DNA of 64,000 nt, from contig JAFJTR010000069.1 of NCBI GenBank assembly GCA_022559985.1, forward strand, positions 1 through 64,000, given 5' to 3'. The stretch's first letter is position 1. Each line of letters opens with the position of its first letter. This document shows positions 11,397-23,270 of this stretch, in pieces. The stretch is from Parastagonospora avenae f. sp. tritici 18332-5. Its lineage: Eukaryota; Ascomycota; Dothideomycetes; Pleosporales; Phaeosphaeriaceae. The notes under the pieces were generated by a model. That model was given only the letters and a program-made list of their open reading frames with translations, searched no databases and was not told the DNA's origin. Position numbers and translations under genes: made by a program.

Positions 11397-12981
11397 TCAT
11401 GCTACTGACTTTGATTTGTGGACTTCGGTATGAAGCTTTTCGTCTTTCTCGATCGCCGCTGCTGCCGCGTCCGGATCTTGCAAAGCGTGCGGTATCAGCT
11501 GGTCTCCGAAAACCTGGTCCATCTGTTCTAGGCTACGACCCTTCGTTTCTGGGTAGAAGAACCAGTAGCAAAGCATAGCTACGATGTTGAAGACAAAGAA
11601 GACGTAAAAGTACCTGAACTCTAGCGAGCTCAGTGCTTGTGGAGAGAATTGCGCGAATATCAGATTGACTGTCCAGTTCGTGAAAGTGGTGATCGCATTC
11701 CCGAGCGCGCGACACTCAACGGGAAAGATTTCAGCTGGGTATACCTGGAGCGTCCAAGGTTAGTATTCACTCCGCACTTCATCTAGCTGCAAAAGACTTA
11801 CCCAACTGATGATGCCTAATGGCGTATAGAAAAACGAGAAAACAAAATTCATCGCGACCATACTGCGTAACTGAGCAGCATTGTTCAAATTCAAGTACTG
11901 TGCTTGCACTGCATTGACCAGCAAGGCGGCGCCCAAACCACCTGCAGAGACGATGAGCGGTTTAACGCGCCCAACGCGATCGAGCAGTGCTAAGGCGATG
12001 GTGCACCACACAATAGCCAGGCCTCCTTGTATTCCGCTGATGAGGAGAGACTCGCGTGTCGATAAGCCCAAGATGGCAAGTATACGGGGATAATAGTAAT
12101 TTATCACGTTGATACCCGAGAGTGGCCCAAAAGCCTGTACTCCACAGCCAAGCAGCAGTCGCTTGCGCCATGTCGGCTTGGTTAGAATGGAAGTCCATCC
12201 AATATTACCCAACGCGCGATCAGCAAGGATGACATCCCGGATCTCACGGAATTCGAGTTCGATTGTTTCGTCGTCTGTGCCTGCGCGTAGCTTCCTCAAA
12301 GACGCCATGGCGTCTTCATGTCGGTCCTTCTCAGTGAGCCAGCGAGGCGATTCCTGGAGGAAGAATATGCCGGCTATCAGGATCAGGGATGGGATATTTT
12401 GGAATGCAAGAGGGAAGCGCCATGAAAACTCGGTGCTGTTGAAGGAGCATCCATAGCCCAGCCACTGGGCAACGAAGAAGCCCCAACCCAACATCCATTG
12501 CAACAGACCCGATAAAATACCACGATGCTTGGCTTCGGAAAGCTCACCAGCATACATAGGAATCGTGGATGTCAATTGGCCGACCGCAATTCCTCCAATG
12601 AACCTCCCTACGATCAACATTGCCATGTTGGTAGCACCAGCTTGCAAGGAGCTTCCTAGAAGTGATACCAATGATCCGACCATGATGGTCCAGCGTCGGC
12701 CCAATATGTCAGCGAAAAGCATGTTGAAGATCGTGCCGGCGATCGCGCCTCCTTGGAATGCGCTGACTATCCCACCCACGATCGTGTCGGACGGATCATT
12801 GAAGTACTCCTTGAAAGTTGGAAGCGCGATAGTCGAAGTGATGATACCGGAGTCATATCCAAATAAGACTATGATTAAAGTAAGCACATTGCATCCGCAT
12901 TCGAAGGATTGTCATGGGCTACTACTTACAGCCTCCTGTTGCAAGAAAGATGGCAGAAAAAACCGTGATCGTGAGGCCCAT
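11397..12981 (-). CDS. MFS sugar transporter (SP family)
   Basis: Three exons, 12981-12930, 12868-11802 and 11744-11397, give 488 residues. The first splice restores FLFGYDSGIITS, the TM1 signature of hexose/sugar-porter transporters. GRR in loop 2-3, QESPRWL after TM6, a second DRVGR loop and PETKG after TM12 complete the fingerprint. Twelve hydrophobic segments can be traced. It is a plasma-membrane proton symporter by family; the substrate cannot be read from sequence. It is transcribed divergently from the GH78 rhamnosidase about 800 bp away. That enzyme lacks a signal peptide, so import of rhamnosides followed by intracellular cleavage is a reasonable inference. The C-terminal tail is charged, as in fungal relatives. 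Confidence 0.92.
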
Positions 12982-13779
12982 ACTCGCAGCACCAAATGGC
13001 TTTGATATCTGACACCAAAGTCATGAGTAGAGCGCATCCCCACATATATACTCCCTACGTACCCCAAGTTCTTGCCCCGGACTATATCATCCCGACATCC
13101 CGATCACCCCAGGAAATGGAACTGGGTCACACTCAAGCGACAATCTGCGCCCCACTACAAAGCAACGATCCTTGCTTGGCCGCCAAGTAGTCGTGCAACA
13201 ACCTCAGATTGCTACTTTGTACTGTTCGCTTAATGCCTCATAACGAATCTCTCCTGTAGATTTCATCACACGATCGAAATCTTACGTGATATTCCTTATG
13301 AGATTACTGTGCTCCCCCCAGGTGTGTATAGCTAGGTGATCGAGACCATTCAGCTTGGGTTGCCTTGAAGACGAGCCAAGACATATTTAAGCGGAGAACA
13401 GTTCATAATGTCGACATTCGGTTAGAGATCGACACTTCGCTAAACGTTCCAAGCTACCTACCTCCATCACAACAGGTTTCCCGATCATTTGCCGCCTGCG
13501 CGATTAGTCTCCATTTTCGCACGTCGCCATAGAGCGAGTAATGTACAGCGTGTGCACTAGCCATGCCATGGATACAAGACACCGGGTGCGGAACCGAATT
13601 GGGATGCGTGCCTCACTATACCAAGAGACAGCTCGCTCCATCTCCGGCCGAGCAGTTGCAATGTTGAATGTCTATTCAGATCGATAGGTAGATACCATCC
13701 CTTCTCGCCACTTGCTCCAAGCCACGCTCAACATCCCACCTTCTCCAGACTTCCGCCTCTTTTGGAAACCCTCACGAGT
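12982..13779. promoter_or_regulatory. divergent promoter region of transporter/GH78 pair
   Basis: These 798 bp hold no gene and separate two head-to-head genes that plausibly work together. No specific binding site is claimed. Confidence 0.5.
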
Positions 13780-16527
13780 ATGACTTTCACGTTTGCTCGC
13801 TGTGGCATACATGCGTATCATGAAGTTCTTGGTATCGATTCGGACAAGATACGGCTCTTCTGGGTTTTGCATTCAGATGACGAGCACGCACTGCAAAGTG
13901 CTTATCGGATCGAACTATCGACGTCGAGATCCTTCGACTCGCTCCTTTGGGACTCTGGCAAATTTGACAGCGACCAGCAACGTAACATCGAATGTGCACC
14001 CACGAACGGTTTCTTGTCAGCCACATTTCATTACTGGCGAGTGACTGTCTGGGATCAGAACGGAGATTCAGAACAGAGTCCGGTCAATGAGTTCTTCACT
14101 GCATACCCACGCTCCAGCGGTCTGCTCCCGCCTTATAGTATGAATCAGACTTACATGCCGCACACCAGTCTCATATTCCGCACATGGTTTGAAGATGAGC
14201 CAAACCGTTGGAAAGGTGTCTGGATCGGCAACAATGGCGATAAACCGATATACATACGGAAGGTTTTGCATCTAGAACGAAAACCATCAAGAGCCATCGT
14301 GCTGGCGTCTGGGCTTGGCCACTTCAACTTCACTTGCAATGGCGATCCTGCTGCGTCCAACGGGCACGTGCTGGACCCTGGATGGACGAACTATCATAGA
14401 ACTGTGCAGTATGTTGCATACGACGTATCCAATATCCTGAAGGCCGGGCCCAATGTTCTAGGCGCGCATTTGGGAAACGGCTTTTATGCCGGAGATCAGG
14501 GCGATGACCGCTTCTTCTGGCCCTGCTACGAAGACAATACATACGTCAGATACGGGAATGAGCTCTGCTTCTTCGCAGAACTGCACCTATTCTACGGAGA
14601 TGGCACGCGGGAGATTGTTACCACCGGCCCTGATTGGAAAGTGCGAAAGAGCGCGACAACGCTAGCCAACATTTACTCTTCAGAGACCAAAGACTTTGGA
14701 GCTTATCCAGTCGGCTGGGATACTTCGAATTATCAAGAAGATGATATTTGGTCAAACGCGACGCCGGTCACTGGCCCAAGAGGGAAGCTAAAATACCAGA
14801 GTCAACCGCCCGTGATATTGCATGAAACCTTTGAACCAAAGAAATCCACGACGCTAGAACCAGGAATTGTCAGCTTTGACTTTGGCCAAAATATGACGAC
14901 TATGATCAAGCTCCAGGTGTCTGGGCCTCCTGGCTCAGAAGTCATTGTGCGTTTCTCCGAAACAATTGGTGAAGATGGTCGAGTTTTGATGCCAGATCCT
15001 CTCTTCAAGCAATTTGAGACGGGGGTCTTCTGCAAATTCACACTAGCTGGCACAGACATTGAGATATGTGAGCCGGATTTCTGTTTTACAAGCGCTCGTT
15101 ACATCCAGGTCGAGGGCGTTGCTCTTGAAGAAGGTCGTAATCTGCCGGTGTTGCGGTCTATTGTCAGTAGACATGTATCGTCGGCAGCTCGACGCTTGGG
15201 CGCTTTGAAGACCGACAAGGAGGATGTAAATTCTCTCATCAACATGTGCTACTGGTCATTTGTCAGTAATCTATTCAGTTACCACACAGACTGTCCGCAG
15301 ATCGAGAAGTTCGGCTGGCTAGAAGTTACACATCTTCTCGCCCCAGCAACGCAGTATATTCGCGATATGGAGTCGCTGTACTCCAAGATTCTCGACGACA
15401 TCGTTGACGCGCAAGAGCCTAACGGGCTGTGCCCGACCATGGCGCCTGAGATTCGTTATATGTGCGGACCCCTCCACGACACAATAACATGGGGCGGCGC
15501 AGTCGCATTATTACCTGAAATCCTTCGATTCTACTACGACTCGACTCATGTCTTTGAGAAGCTCTTCGATCCATGCGTGCGCTACATGGAGTACATGACG
15601 ACAAAAGAACGAGATGGTGGTCTGATCGAACATGGACTAGGCGACTGGGGTCGTGACATCGCTTTTGGCAACAATCAAGCCAATATCGAGACGGCAATCT
15701 ACTACCGTTGCTTGAGGAATACTCAGCGCATGGCACATGAGCTTGGGAAAGCGAAAGCGGAAGCTCGTTTCAGCGAATGGGCGGATCGGATCGCCAGAGT
15801 GTATAACGAGAAATTGCTCGTTACTGACAAGACACTTTACCCCTATGCATTCTACACATCTCGGGATGATCCCGTGAAGCGGGACCGCAATATGGTGGCT
15901 CAAGCAATGGCCTTGCAGTTCAATCTGGTTCCTCAACAATGCATATCTGACGTGCAACACGCTTTCCTAGAAGACTGTGCAGCATCCGGTAATCGTATCC
16001 AAGCTGGGGAAATCGGGCTGAAGTACATCTGGAATACCCTCACAGACCTTGATCGCCCGGACATCGTTCTCGAAATGGCTCGGCAACAAGAACACCCTTC
16101 TTATATGCGCTTCTTGAGGCGCGGCGAAACAACGCTCAACGAGTTTTGGCAAGATGCATGCCGTAGTAAATGCCACGACATGCTTGGTACAATCTACGAG
16201 TGGTGTTATGAAACAGTACTGGGCTTGAAACCAGAGACCGAGGCCTATCGCACGTGGACGGTGAAGCCACCGTTGAAGTCTGAGTTTAAGCATGTCGTAG
16301 GCAGCATGGACTGTCCGTATGGTTTGATCGAGATCGAGTACGAGAAGGATGACGAAGGCAAGGTTGGTATGAAGGTCACAGTTCCGACGAGCACCACTGG
16401 GTTTCTCGTTTTACCAAGAGACGAGAGCGAAGTCATGGTTACAAGGATAAGTGGGCAACCTACAAAGCGTGCGGGTCGGAAGATAGGCTTGAAGCCTGGC
16501 AAGTATATGCTACAAATTATGCCATAG
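13780..16527 (+). CDS. GH78 alpha-L-rhamnosidase, intracellular
   Basis: One uninterrupted exon of 915 residues. The order is that of bacterial-type GH78 enzymes: an N-terminal Ig-like domain, a beta domain with VLASGLGHFNFTCNG and LGNGFYAGDQGDDRFFWP, a second beta domain, and an (alpha/alpha)6 barrel. The barrel starts at HTDCPQIEKFGW (about residues 502-513) and contains GLGDWG near residue 623. It ends in a C-terminal beta domain. The family hydrolyses terminal alpha-L-rhamnose from flavonoid glycosides or pectin fragments. The ATG at 13780 is used; the longer frame begins with TTG. No signal peptide is present, which fits use inside the cell together with the adjacent divergent sugar transporter. 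The variant after TDCPQ (IEKFGWLEV instead of the common RDERLGWTGD) marks a subfamily, so activity on rhamnose is likely but not certain. Confidence 0.9.
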   Translation: MTFTFARCGIHAYHEVLGIDSDKIRLFWVLHSDDEHALQSAYRIELSTSRSFDSLLWDSGKFDSDQQRNIECAPTNGFLSATFHYWRVTVWDQNGDSEQSPVNEFFTAYPRSSGLLPPYSMNQTYMPHTSLIFRTWFEDEPNRWKGVWIGNNGDKPIYIRKVLHLERKPSRAIVLASGLGHFNFTCNGDPAASNGHVLDPGWTNYHRTVQYVAYDVSNILKAGPNVLGAHLGNGFYAGDQGDDRFFWPCYEDNTYVRYGNELCFFAELHLFYGDGTREIVTTGPDWKVRKSATTLANIYSSETKDFGAYPVGWDTSNYQEDDIWSNATPVTGPRGKLKYQSQPPVILHETFEPKKSTTLEPGIVSFDFGQNMTTMIKLQVSGPPGSEVIVRFSETIGEDGRVLMPDPLFKQFETGVFCKFTLAGTDIEICEPDFCFTSARYIQVEGVALEEGRNLPVLRSIVSRHVSSAARRLGALKTDKEDVNSLINMCYWSFVSNLFSYHTDCPQIEKFGWLEVTHLLAPATQYIRDMESLYSKILDDIVDAQEPNGLCPTMAPEIRYMCGPLHDTITWGGAVALLPEILRFYYDSTHVFEKLFDPCVRYMEYMTTKERDGGLIEHGLGDWGRDIAFGNNQANIETAIYYRCLRNTQRMAHELGKAKAEARFSEWADRIARVYNEKLLVTDKTLYPYAFYTSRDDPVKRDRNMVAQAMALQFNLVPQQCISDVQHAFLEDCAASGNRIQAGEIGLKYIWNTLTDLDRPDIVLEMARQQEHPSYMRFLRRGETTLNEFWQDACRSKCHDMLGTIYEWCYETVLGLKPETEAYRTWTVKPPLKSEFKHVVGSMDCPYGLIEIEYEKDDEGKVGMKVTVPTSTTGFLVLPRDESEVMVTRISGQPTKRAGRKIGLKPGKYMLQIMP

Positions 16528-16623
16528 TATAGTGGAATGGAAATTACCACGCCACCTTTTTACGGTCAGCTTGGTGCATTTAACAGGACATCTGAAGTAT
16601 GAGAAATGGTTGCAAACGCCGAT

Positions 16624-18596
16624 CTACTCTAGATAACCCAAGTAAGTCCTCGCTTGCCCCTCATAGTACTCCATCTGGAGCTTCGGAAACGCCCTCAGAC
16701 CAGCTAGTCTTGACTCCATCAATACCCTCACACCTTCTCTTCCACCTGCTCCCTCCTCACCGCCCTTCATCCTGAGATAAACCTTCCACGCCGTAACACA
16801 AGCTAGCATAAACTCGACTTGCGCCACCATGCACTCATCACCGCATTTCATTACATTCTCCAGCGCCACTTCACCGTAGCCTTGAGCTTGATCGGCGTGT
16901 TCTTTGCGCTCGGCAAGTGGACGCGATATCTGACTAAGAAGCAGCATGGTTTCCATGAGCTTTTGGCACACTCGGGAAACTTGCTTGTTGGATGTTGATG
17001 GGTCGTTCCGAAGGAAGTGAAGGGCTTTGGAGAAGTAGTGGCGGGCGCGGAGGAGGTGGGCGGTGGAGAGTTGGGAAGACAGGGTCTTGAGGTTCGAGTT
17101 GCCGAGAGCGATGAGCTCCACTGGAAATGCTTAACTTGACGCCACGTCGGGCTAGGAGACATGTATGCTACTCACTAATCTCTGAAGATGTGGCGATTTC
17201 CGTGGCCTTGTCAGGGACGAGCGTTCTTTCGCGGTCGTGATGTGTCATCTTTTGCACGAATGCTGATGTGGGCCGATCTTATTATATGTTAGCAAGTTTG
17301 AACTGTTTAAGAACCTATCAGTTGGACGAACTCGCACTGTTATTCGTTGCAATAGTAGACACACAGCTTAAAATGAAGAGAAACCCTTTCATCGATGTTT
17401 CAGGATATTATGTCTACTTACATTCTTTCTTCCTCAGATTCTCCGCGCACGCCACAACTCTGCCAATTGTCTCTCTCTTCTCCAGATACGTCATGGTCGC
17501 CTGTCTGATCAACTCTTTTTCTTCATACTCCGCCAGTTTGATGTTTTCTAGTCCGTTGCTGACGTTGAAGCGAAAGCACCGGCCACTCATCATGTATTCT
17601 CTCCACCTCGCTTCAAATTGCTGGTTCGTATCTTCTGTCTCAGTCGCCACTTTCTGCAACGTTTCTACAAGATGCTTGAGGCTCTTGTCCGCGACACTCC
17701 TTATGCCTGGATGCCCGGTACCTATTGACACAAAGCATTTGACAAGCGGTTTAATATTGCCGGTATCTGCACACCAGATGTCCGCAGCCTCTTCCTCCAC
17801 CTGTATAACTGGATTGTTCGCGCCGATCGCTCCGTCGACGAAATTGCTCCCATCAATCGCGGCGGAGGAGAAGTATGTTGGTGCTGCTGTTGTTGCCATG
17901 GCCGCCTCCAGGATCGTAGGAGTATATTCGCTTCGAGCTGTCGCGTAGCTGCGCAGACGTGTGGTCGCATTTGTCTTCTGGAAGCGTGCACACACGAAGC
18001 TGTATGGGCGATCGAATCAGCTGCGCACAACAGCCAAAAGAGTTTTTTTGATTTACTCACACTTTACATGTTGGATCACCGGGCTCTTCGAAGCTTTCAC
18101 TCAGAGAGTGTCCGCTAGCACGTAGCACCTCCACGATGGCTTCCGAAAGTGCCTGCGCTGAGAAGCGTGGCTTTACGCGTCCTATAGTGCTCATGATGCT
18201 CCGGTTCTCTTTCTTCTCGAATATTCGCCTCATGAGCTTGACATAAGCTGTGATGCAGTCCTCGACTGACATGCGCAATCGGCCTAGCATGATGGCGATC
18301 AACCTATGGAAACTCAGCTATTTGCACTTCCAATTCATAAATGTAAGACGTCCTAACCCTCCAGTACTAGTACCACCCATCAAGTCGAATATTTCGCAGG
18401 GTTTTTTCGGTCCGAGTCCTTTGTCTCTTCGCCTGAAATTCAGCTCTTTCATGGTTCTCTGAAGAATATAGAGAGTCGCAAGACCACGTACACCACCGCC
18501 ATCCAAGGACAGCAGGCAGTAACCAGTACTATCTAGGACATCCTTCCTCGCTAGATCTCCTGTAGTTGCAGACGATGACGACCCCGAGGACGACAT
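16624..18596 (-). CDS. patatin-like phospholipase with helical C-terminus
   Basis: Five exons: 18596-18358, 18303-18061, 17999-17422, 17277-17176 and 17120-16624. They sum to 1659 nt and 552 residues in one frame. A Ser-rich N-terminus precedes the glycine-rich oxyanion loop DGGGVRG (about 32-38). The nucleophile GTSTG (Ser77) and the catalytic-dyad motif DGA (Asp about 216) complete the patatin fold. Downstream of about residue 355 is an alpha-helical region without a clear domain. It might be a separate gene starting at an internal ATG (about 17251), but the splice sites join it in frame. Patatins deacylate phospholipids or other acyl lipids; no signal peptide is seen. Exon junctions coincide with those of the second patatin-like gene at 48.6-50.4 kb, so the two are paralogues. 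Confidence 0.88.
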
Positions 18597-19280
18597 TTTC
18601 CGTTCTCGTAGCAGAGGTAAAATTTAGAAGTTTAGACATAGGCTGATTCTAGTGCCTCTAAGGCTGTCAGATTTCCATGACTCCAAGGTTAAGCGCTGCC
18701 AATTCTTGGCTTTCGCATAGCGCAAAATGCACGTGAGATGAGATTACAGCCTGGTCGGTCCGAACCTTCAGCTTTCGGTTCTCGTAACATACATCTGCAG
18801 CCACATGCAGGGATCGTGTCCGATTAGACCAATCAGTCGAAGCGCGATATCGCCTGCCGGATATCTCATTGACTAGACTCGGCCTTTTGTAAAGCTGAAG
18901 GCAGCCATCTTCCAACAGCTTCCGAAAAAAATGGTGAGTGGTGTTGGTGGGCGGCACGGGACGCTTGACGTGCGCCTCGCGGCAAGGCAGTCAGACTAAC
19001 GGTGAAGGCTGCGATACGGCTCCTTCTCTATTGTACAGACTGGATGATTTTCTTGCGATATAGACAAGGCTATTGATACATGACGAGGAGGTCTGTCGCT
19101 GGTCGAACACTAATGGTAAATTTGAAGTGCATGGTACGGACATGATCTGTTCGCAGGTTGTTCTCATTTCGATTAAGCGATCAGGGTGCCTGAAGCTACA
19201 CACATGGCCTTGCCGTTGCAACCAAAACCCATTGATACTGTGTATAGCTTCAGGCCATTGGATACACTCGTTAACTTTCA
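18597..19280. other. intergenic, no gene seen
   Basis: This holds the promoter of the patatin gene and the 3-prime side of the CFEM-like gene. Only short frames are present. Confidence 0.5.
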
Positions 19281-20147
19281 TTACCACCGACGTCCTGGTC
19301 CTCCATCCGAGACCAGAGTAGGTGCAGGCCTTGCAAACCCTCCCACAACCGAAAGTGAATCGTCAGGCTTGAGTTCATCCTCCATACGCGGAGATGGGTA
19401 GTAGCCTTCTTGATGGTAAGGCTGCATAGGATACACCACACCTTGGCTTTTGCTGTTATCGGCAAATGGGAGCTGATGCTGATGCTGTGCTGGCTTTCGC
19501 TTAAGACAAGGCCCGCAGAAGTTCATGAAAGTTTTGATCGCGATACCCAGAAACGCGAGCCCAGCTAGGCTTCCCACAGCAATACCAATGATGGTCGAGA
19601 GTGAGAGCGTATTCGATTTTGGTGATGATACGTCTGACCCGGAGGTAGAGCCAGTGCTGGAGCCAGTCGCACCGGAGTTGAAGACCTTCGTTGATGTATG
19701 CAGTGAGCCGTCGGCTGCCGTGATAGTAGCCTCGACCGTAGCAGGAAGTGGATCTGCGGCGGTGTATCCCTTTCCCTGGCAATATTGATTGTACATTGAT
19801 CCTGCAGTCGCGGCGTCGATGGCTGCATTGCCGACTGAGCAACCGGAGTTGATGCAACTCGTAAGATATTGTTGCGCGGGCTTTTGGTAGTCGGGACGGC
19901 AGTAGCAATCGTTCTTCGCCTCCCAACCTCGCGAATTACAAGAGTTTTGCGGATCGCACCCCAGCTCTCTACCGAGCGCATCAACGGGACAGCTTTTGCC
20001 AAACATGAAACAGGATTGGGCGCATGGTAGTTGCTGGTAATATCCTGCCATGGTCGACAGATCTTGTCCCATAGTGCCGACTTGAGCATATGTGGTCCAT
20101 GGTAGTAACAGGAGAAACGCAGACAGAACGAAAGATGTTGCAGACAT
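19281..20147 (-). CDS. CFEM-like cysteine-rich membrane protein
   Basis: Single exon, 288 residues from the ATG at 20145-20147. A cleavable signal peptide covers about residues 1-21 (ends TTYA). The ectodomain has ten cysteines between residues 42 and 123, including the CYCR core, in a CFEM-like spacing. A Ser/Thr/Gly-rich stalk follows. One transmembrane helix lies at about 184-206 (IIGIAVGSLAGLAFLGIAI), and a cytosolic tail rich in His, Gln, Pro and Tyr ends the protein. CFEM-type proteins sit at the fungal surface and take part in haem or iron binding, adhesion or signalling. I do not see the usual eight-cysteine order exactly, so membership is probable rather than certain. The single-pass topology with a tail argues for a sensor or receptor rather than a GPI protein. 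Confidence 0.75.
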   Translation of the reverse strand: MSATSFVLSAFLLLLPWTTYAQVGTMGQDLSTMAGYYQQLPCAQSCFMFGKSCPVDALGRELGCDPQNSCNSRGWEAKNDCYCRPDYQKPAQQYLTSCINSGCSVGNAAIDAATAGSMYNQYCQGKGYTAADPLPATVEATITAADGSLHTSTKVFNSGATGSSTGSTSGSDVSSPKSNTLSLSTIIGIAVGSLAGLAFLGIAIKTFMNFCGPCLKRKPAQHQHQLPFADNSKSQGVVYPMQPYHQEGYYPSPRMEDELKPDDSLSVVGGFARPAPTLVSDGGPGRRW

Positions 20148-21429
20148 CGTGAAGCAGTAAATATTTCGAAATTCGGGAGAAAACGAGAATGATTTTGGAA
20201 AGAAGAAGCCCACTAGAGACTTAATAAATGCAGATCACAGCCTGACAGCCTTTTGCAGCACCCTCAGCCCAGCCTCGACAAGGGTAAGTGTAGGGTGGTG
20301 CAGCATGGATGCCGAGCTGTGAGCCAAGAAGCGTGATGCTTTTCATGGAACGGTGCAGAGAGCAAGTGTTGATCGTTCGCTTATTTTCTCCCATAGTGAA
20401 CGTGCCCTCCCGCACAAAGCAGGGGTAACCGCCAGTGGCGTTCTTGATGGCGGTTATACCGGCACGAGAGGCTGCAATGACTCCGAAAAACTTATTCTAA
20501 TCATGGCGACAAGTAAACCAATTCTCTTGAATTATTTTGGCGTGGTCATTTTCGCAGACAGCGCGTAGAAAACCGAGCCACAGCACAGAACAATCAAAGA
20601 CTTCCAACGTCGCATTACGTTGTCGTCGCTGGATAGCTGCAATCTCTAATGCGTCAACAGGTTAACCAATGGCAAGTGAACGCTTCGTAAATCGCGTTCC
20701 AAAGTGAAAACATCGTTGAGGAGCCTGGATCCAGTACTGCATGCTAGCTACTACGGCGGTCCTCTATCAAGGCGCAACCGCAGATAAAAAGCCCTGAAGC
20801 TATACACAGCGCTGTGCCGTCGCAATTGAAGCCTAGCTATGGGATGCTCCTGTTCGATTTTCCTCGTAAGTTGTGAAATATGGTATGAGAACGAAGGCGT
20901 AGCTTCGCTTGACGTGTAGCCCTTATGAGGCGCGCATGTGACAACAACTGATGTCGCATGATGCCTGTAACTCTGCGATGATGCAGGCGATGACACTGAG
21001 GTTGTGTGGTGAACAGAATCGCGACTGTCTGAAAAAAGTCGAGACGGGCCTTGCGCACAGACCTCCACGTGGCAAAGCTTAGCAGCCCATCGCCCGAGCT
21101 TGATCGCAGCACTTAGATCTTAGCAACGGGCCGGCTGCTTTGCACGATGGCGCTGTTGTGTATGATAGGTCTACACCTTCATCTTTCCCGTTCTCTCCAG
21201 GATCCAGGCTCCAGGCTCCTGCTTGCATGCTTGCAGCCTTCTCGTATGCTACGCCAGTGAAAAAGGCCCATCTTATCGCCGTCAATGACGTCTCCACTAG
21301 GCAGGGGTGCAAGCGGCCACTGGCGCGCAACTGTGAAGTCTCTTCCCCGCGCTTTTATAGACGCTGTTGCTCAGGGTCTCCGGTAATCACTCTCGAGAGA
21401 TTGTCAATTCGAACGGTACTACCATCATC
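20148..21429. other. 1.3-kb intergenic region
   Basis: Divergent upstream region of the CFEM-like gene and the Atg22-like transporter. It contains only short open frames with no recognisable domain. Confidence 0.5.
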
Positions 21430-23050
21430 ATGGCTGCAAACGATCCAGGCCTTGCGCCGCTGAGCGCCGCGGCGGAGGACCCGAAAGGCGCTGTTGATGT
21501 ACCGCTTGAAGACGTGCCTGTCGTCGTACCAGATCAGTTCGACCCGAAATACGAAACAACGAGAAAGGAAATCTGGTCGTACTACTCGTATGTGGCCAGG
21601 ATGCAGAGCTGATCAAGATCTAACATGCGATTCCAGCTATTATGTTGGTGACAATGGCCTCACGTTATTCAACTTCGGACCTACAGCATTCCAAAATCTC
21701 ATGTACCAAGCTGCTGGCGATGCTGAAACATTGGAATTTCTCGGACGCACTCGATCCATCAACTCGATAGTCTTGTTGAGCAACGGCATCTCCTTCGCTC
21801 TCCAGGTTGTCGTGTTCTTGATCCTTGGTTCTTTTGCAGATTTCGGCTCATGGCGCCCCAACATCTTGATCTCTCTCTCCTTCATCGCTTTTGGAATCGG
21901 ATTCGGCTGGCTGGGCGTGCATACTGAAGAGAAATGGCACGTAGGCGTCGGCCTCTACATCGTCGGTTTGATCAGCTACCAAACCACCGTAACCTTCTGG
22001 ACAGCCGCATTCCCGGGCCTAGCAAGAAATACAAAAGAACTGCGCGTCAAAGCCGAAGAATTCGCTGAAGGCCGCATCACCCGCGCCGAGTACGACTTCA
22101 CCGACATGATGAAGCGCAACGAGCTCTCCAACACCGCCTTCTACGTCCAATCCGTCTTTGAGATTGTCATCCTCGCTGTCATCGTCGGAATCATGTTCGG
22201 CCTGCACGTCAACGACAGCGAAGCCAACAACAACTGGGGTCTCTCCGTGCTCATCGCCTTCGCAACCGGTGTGTGGATCCTCTGCGCGATTCCCTGGTTC
22301 ATCTTCGAGAAGCGCCGCCCCGGCCAGGATCCCGGCGGAAACATCATCATCGCAGGCTTCAAGCAGCTTGGATACGCTATAAGCCAGATCTGGCAACTTC
22401 GCCAAAGTCTGGCTTACCTTGCTGGGTATTTCCTTCTAGGAGACTCCCTAAATACAACCGTCACAGTCATCGGCACACTTCAGAACGAAATCGTCGCATA
22501 CAACAGTCTGCAACTCACATACCTGCTTATCGTGGGCATCGCCGCTCAGGCCGTCGGTATCGGCGCCTTCTGGCGCATACAGAAGCACTACGGCCTGTCC
22601 ACCAAGACCATGTTCATGGTCGTCGCAGTGTGTATCGTGCTCCTCGATGGCTGGGGCATGATCGGCATCTGGAGCCAGAACTTCGGCTTCCACAAGCGCT
22701 GGGAGGTCTGGGTGTATCAAGCTTTCTACGGCCTGCTTGTGTGTCCGTGGTACAGCTACAGCCAGACGATGATCAGTGAGGTGACGCCGCGGGGTAAGGA
22801 GTTCTTGTTCTTTTCGTTGTTTAGCATTGTGGGCAAGACGAGTGCGTTCATCGGCCCGCTGGTGAGCAGTGCGATTATCGATGATACGGGGAACAACAGC
22901 AGTCCTTTCTACTTCTTGTTCGCATTGAGTTTGGCTAGTTGTGTGTGGCTTTGGTGGTTTGTCGACGTGGAGAAGAGTAGGGTGGAACAGGCTGAGTTCT
23001 TGGAGAGGGAGAAGAGTTTGAAGGTCGTGCATGAAGAGGCTTTATTATAG
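21430..23050 (+). CDS. Atg22-like MFS transporter
   Basis: Two exons, 21430-21587 and 21637-23050, give 523 residues. The splice (CTC|gtatgt...ccag|C) restores IWSYYSYYVGDNGLTLFNFGP, the conserved start of Atg22 proteins. About eleven to twelve transmembrane segments follow. A hydrophilic loop with FAEGRITRAEYDFTDMMKRNE and the EVTPRGKEFLFFSLF segment are typical of the vacuole effluxer family. Yeast Atg22 exports amino acids from the vacuole after autophagic breakdown. Fungal genomes carry several diverged copies, and this may be one of those rather than the orthologue. Charged N- and C-terminal tails are cytosolic by prediction. All parts expected for a working transporter are present. Confidence 0.88.
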
Positions 23051-23270
23051 ACTGGCGATTGCACGAGATGCCGATAAATGTCCCTCAAACATGCAGAGCT
23101 GCATATTAGTAGCGGTTCTAGCTTAGCACGTGCATCACCACACATCGGAAGCAAGATATCGCCGTACCGATTTAATTAGCGTAACCAAACTGTTCGCATT
23201 AGTCTCTGAAGCTACCCAGAGCATCCTTGGATCATGTCAAAACGATGTGATCATCCGAACCTTGCCAGCC

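Noticed and set aside
22019..23032. Long minus-strand frames (up to 194 codons) inside the Atg22-like gene
   Set aside because: Shadows of a high-GC coding exon; His/Asp-rich nonsense composition.
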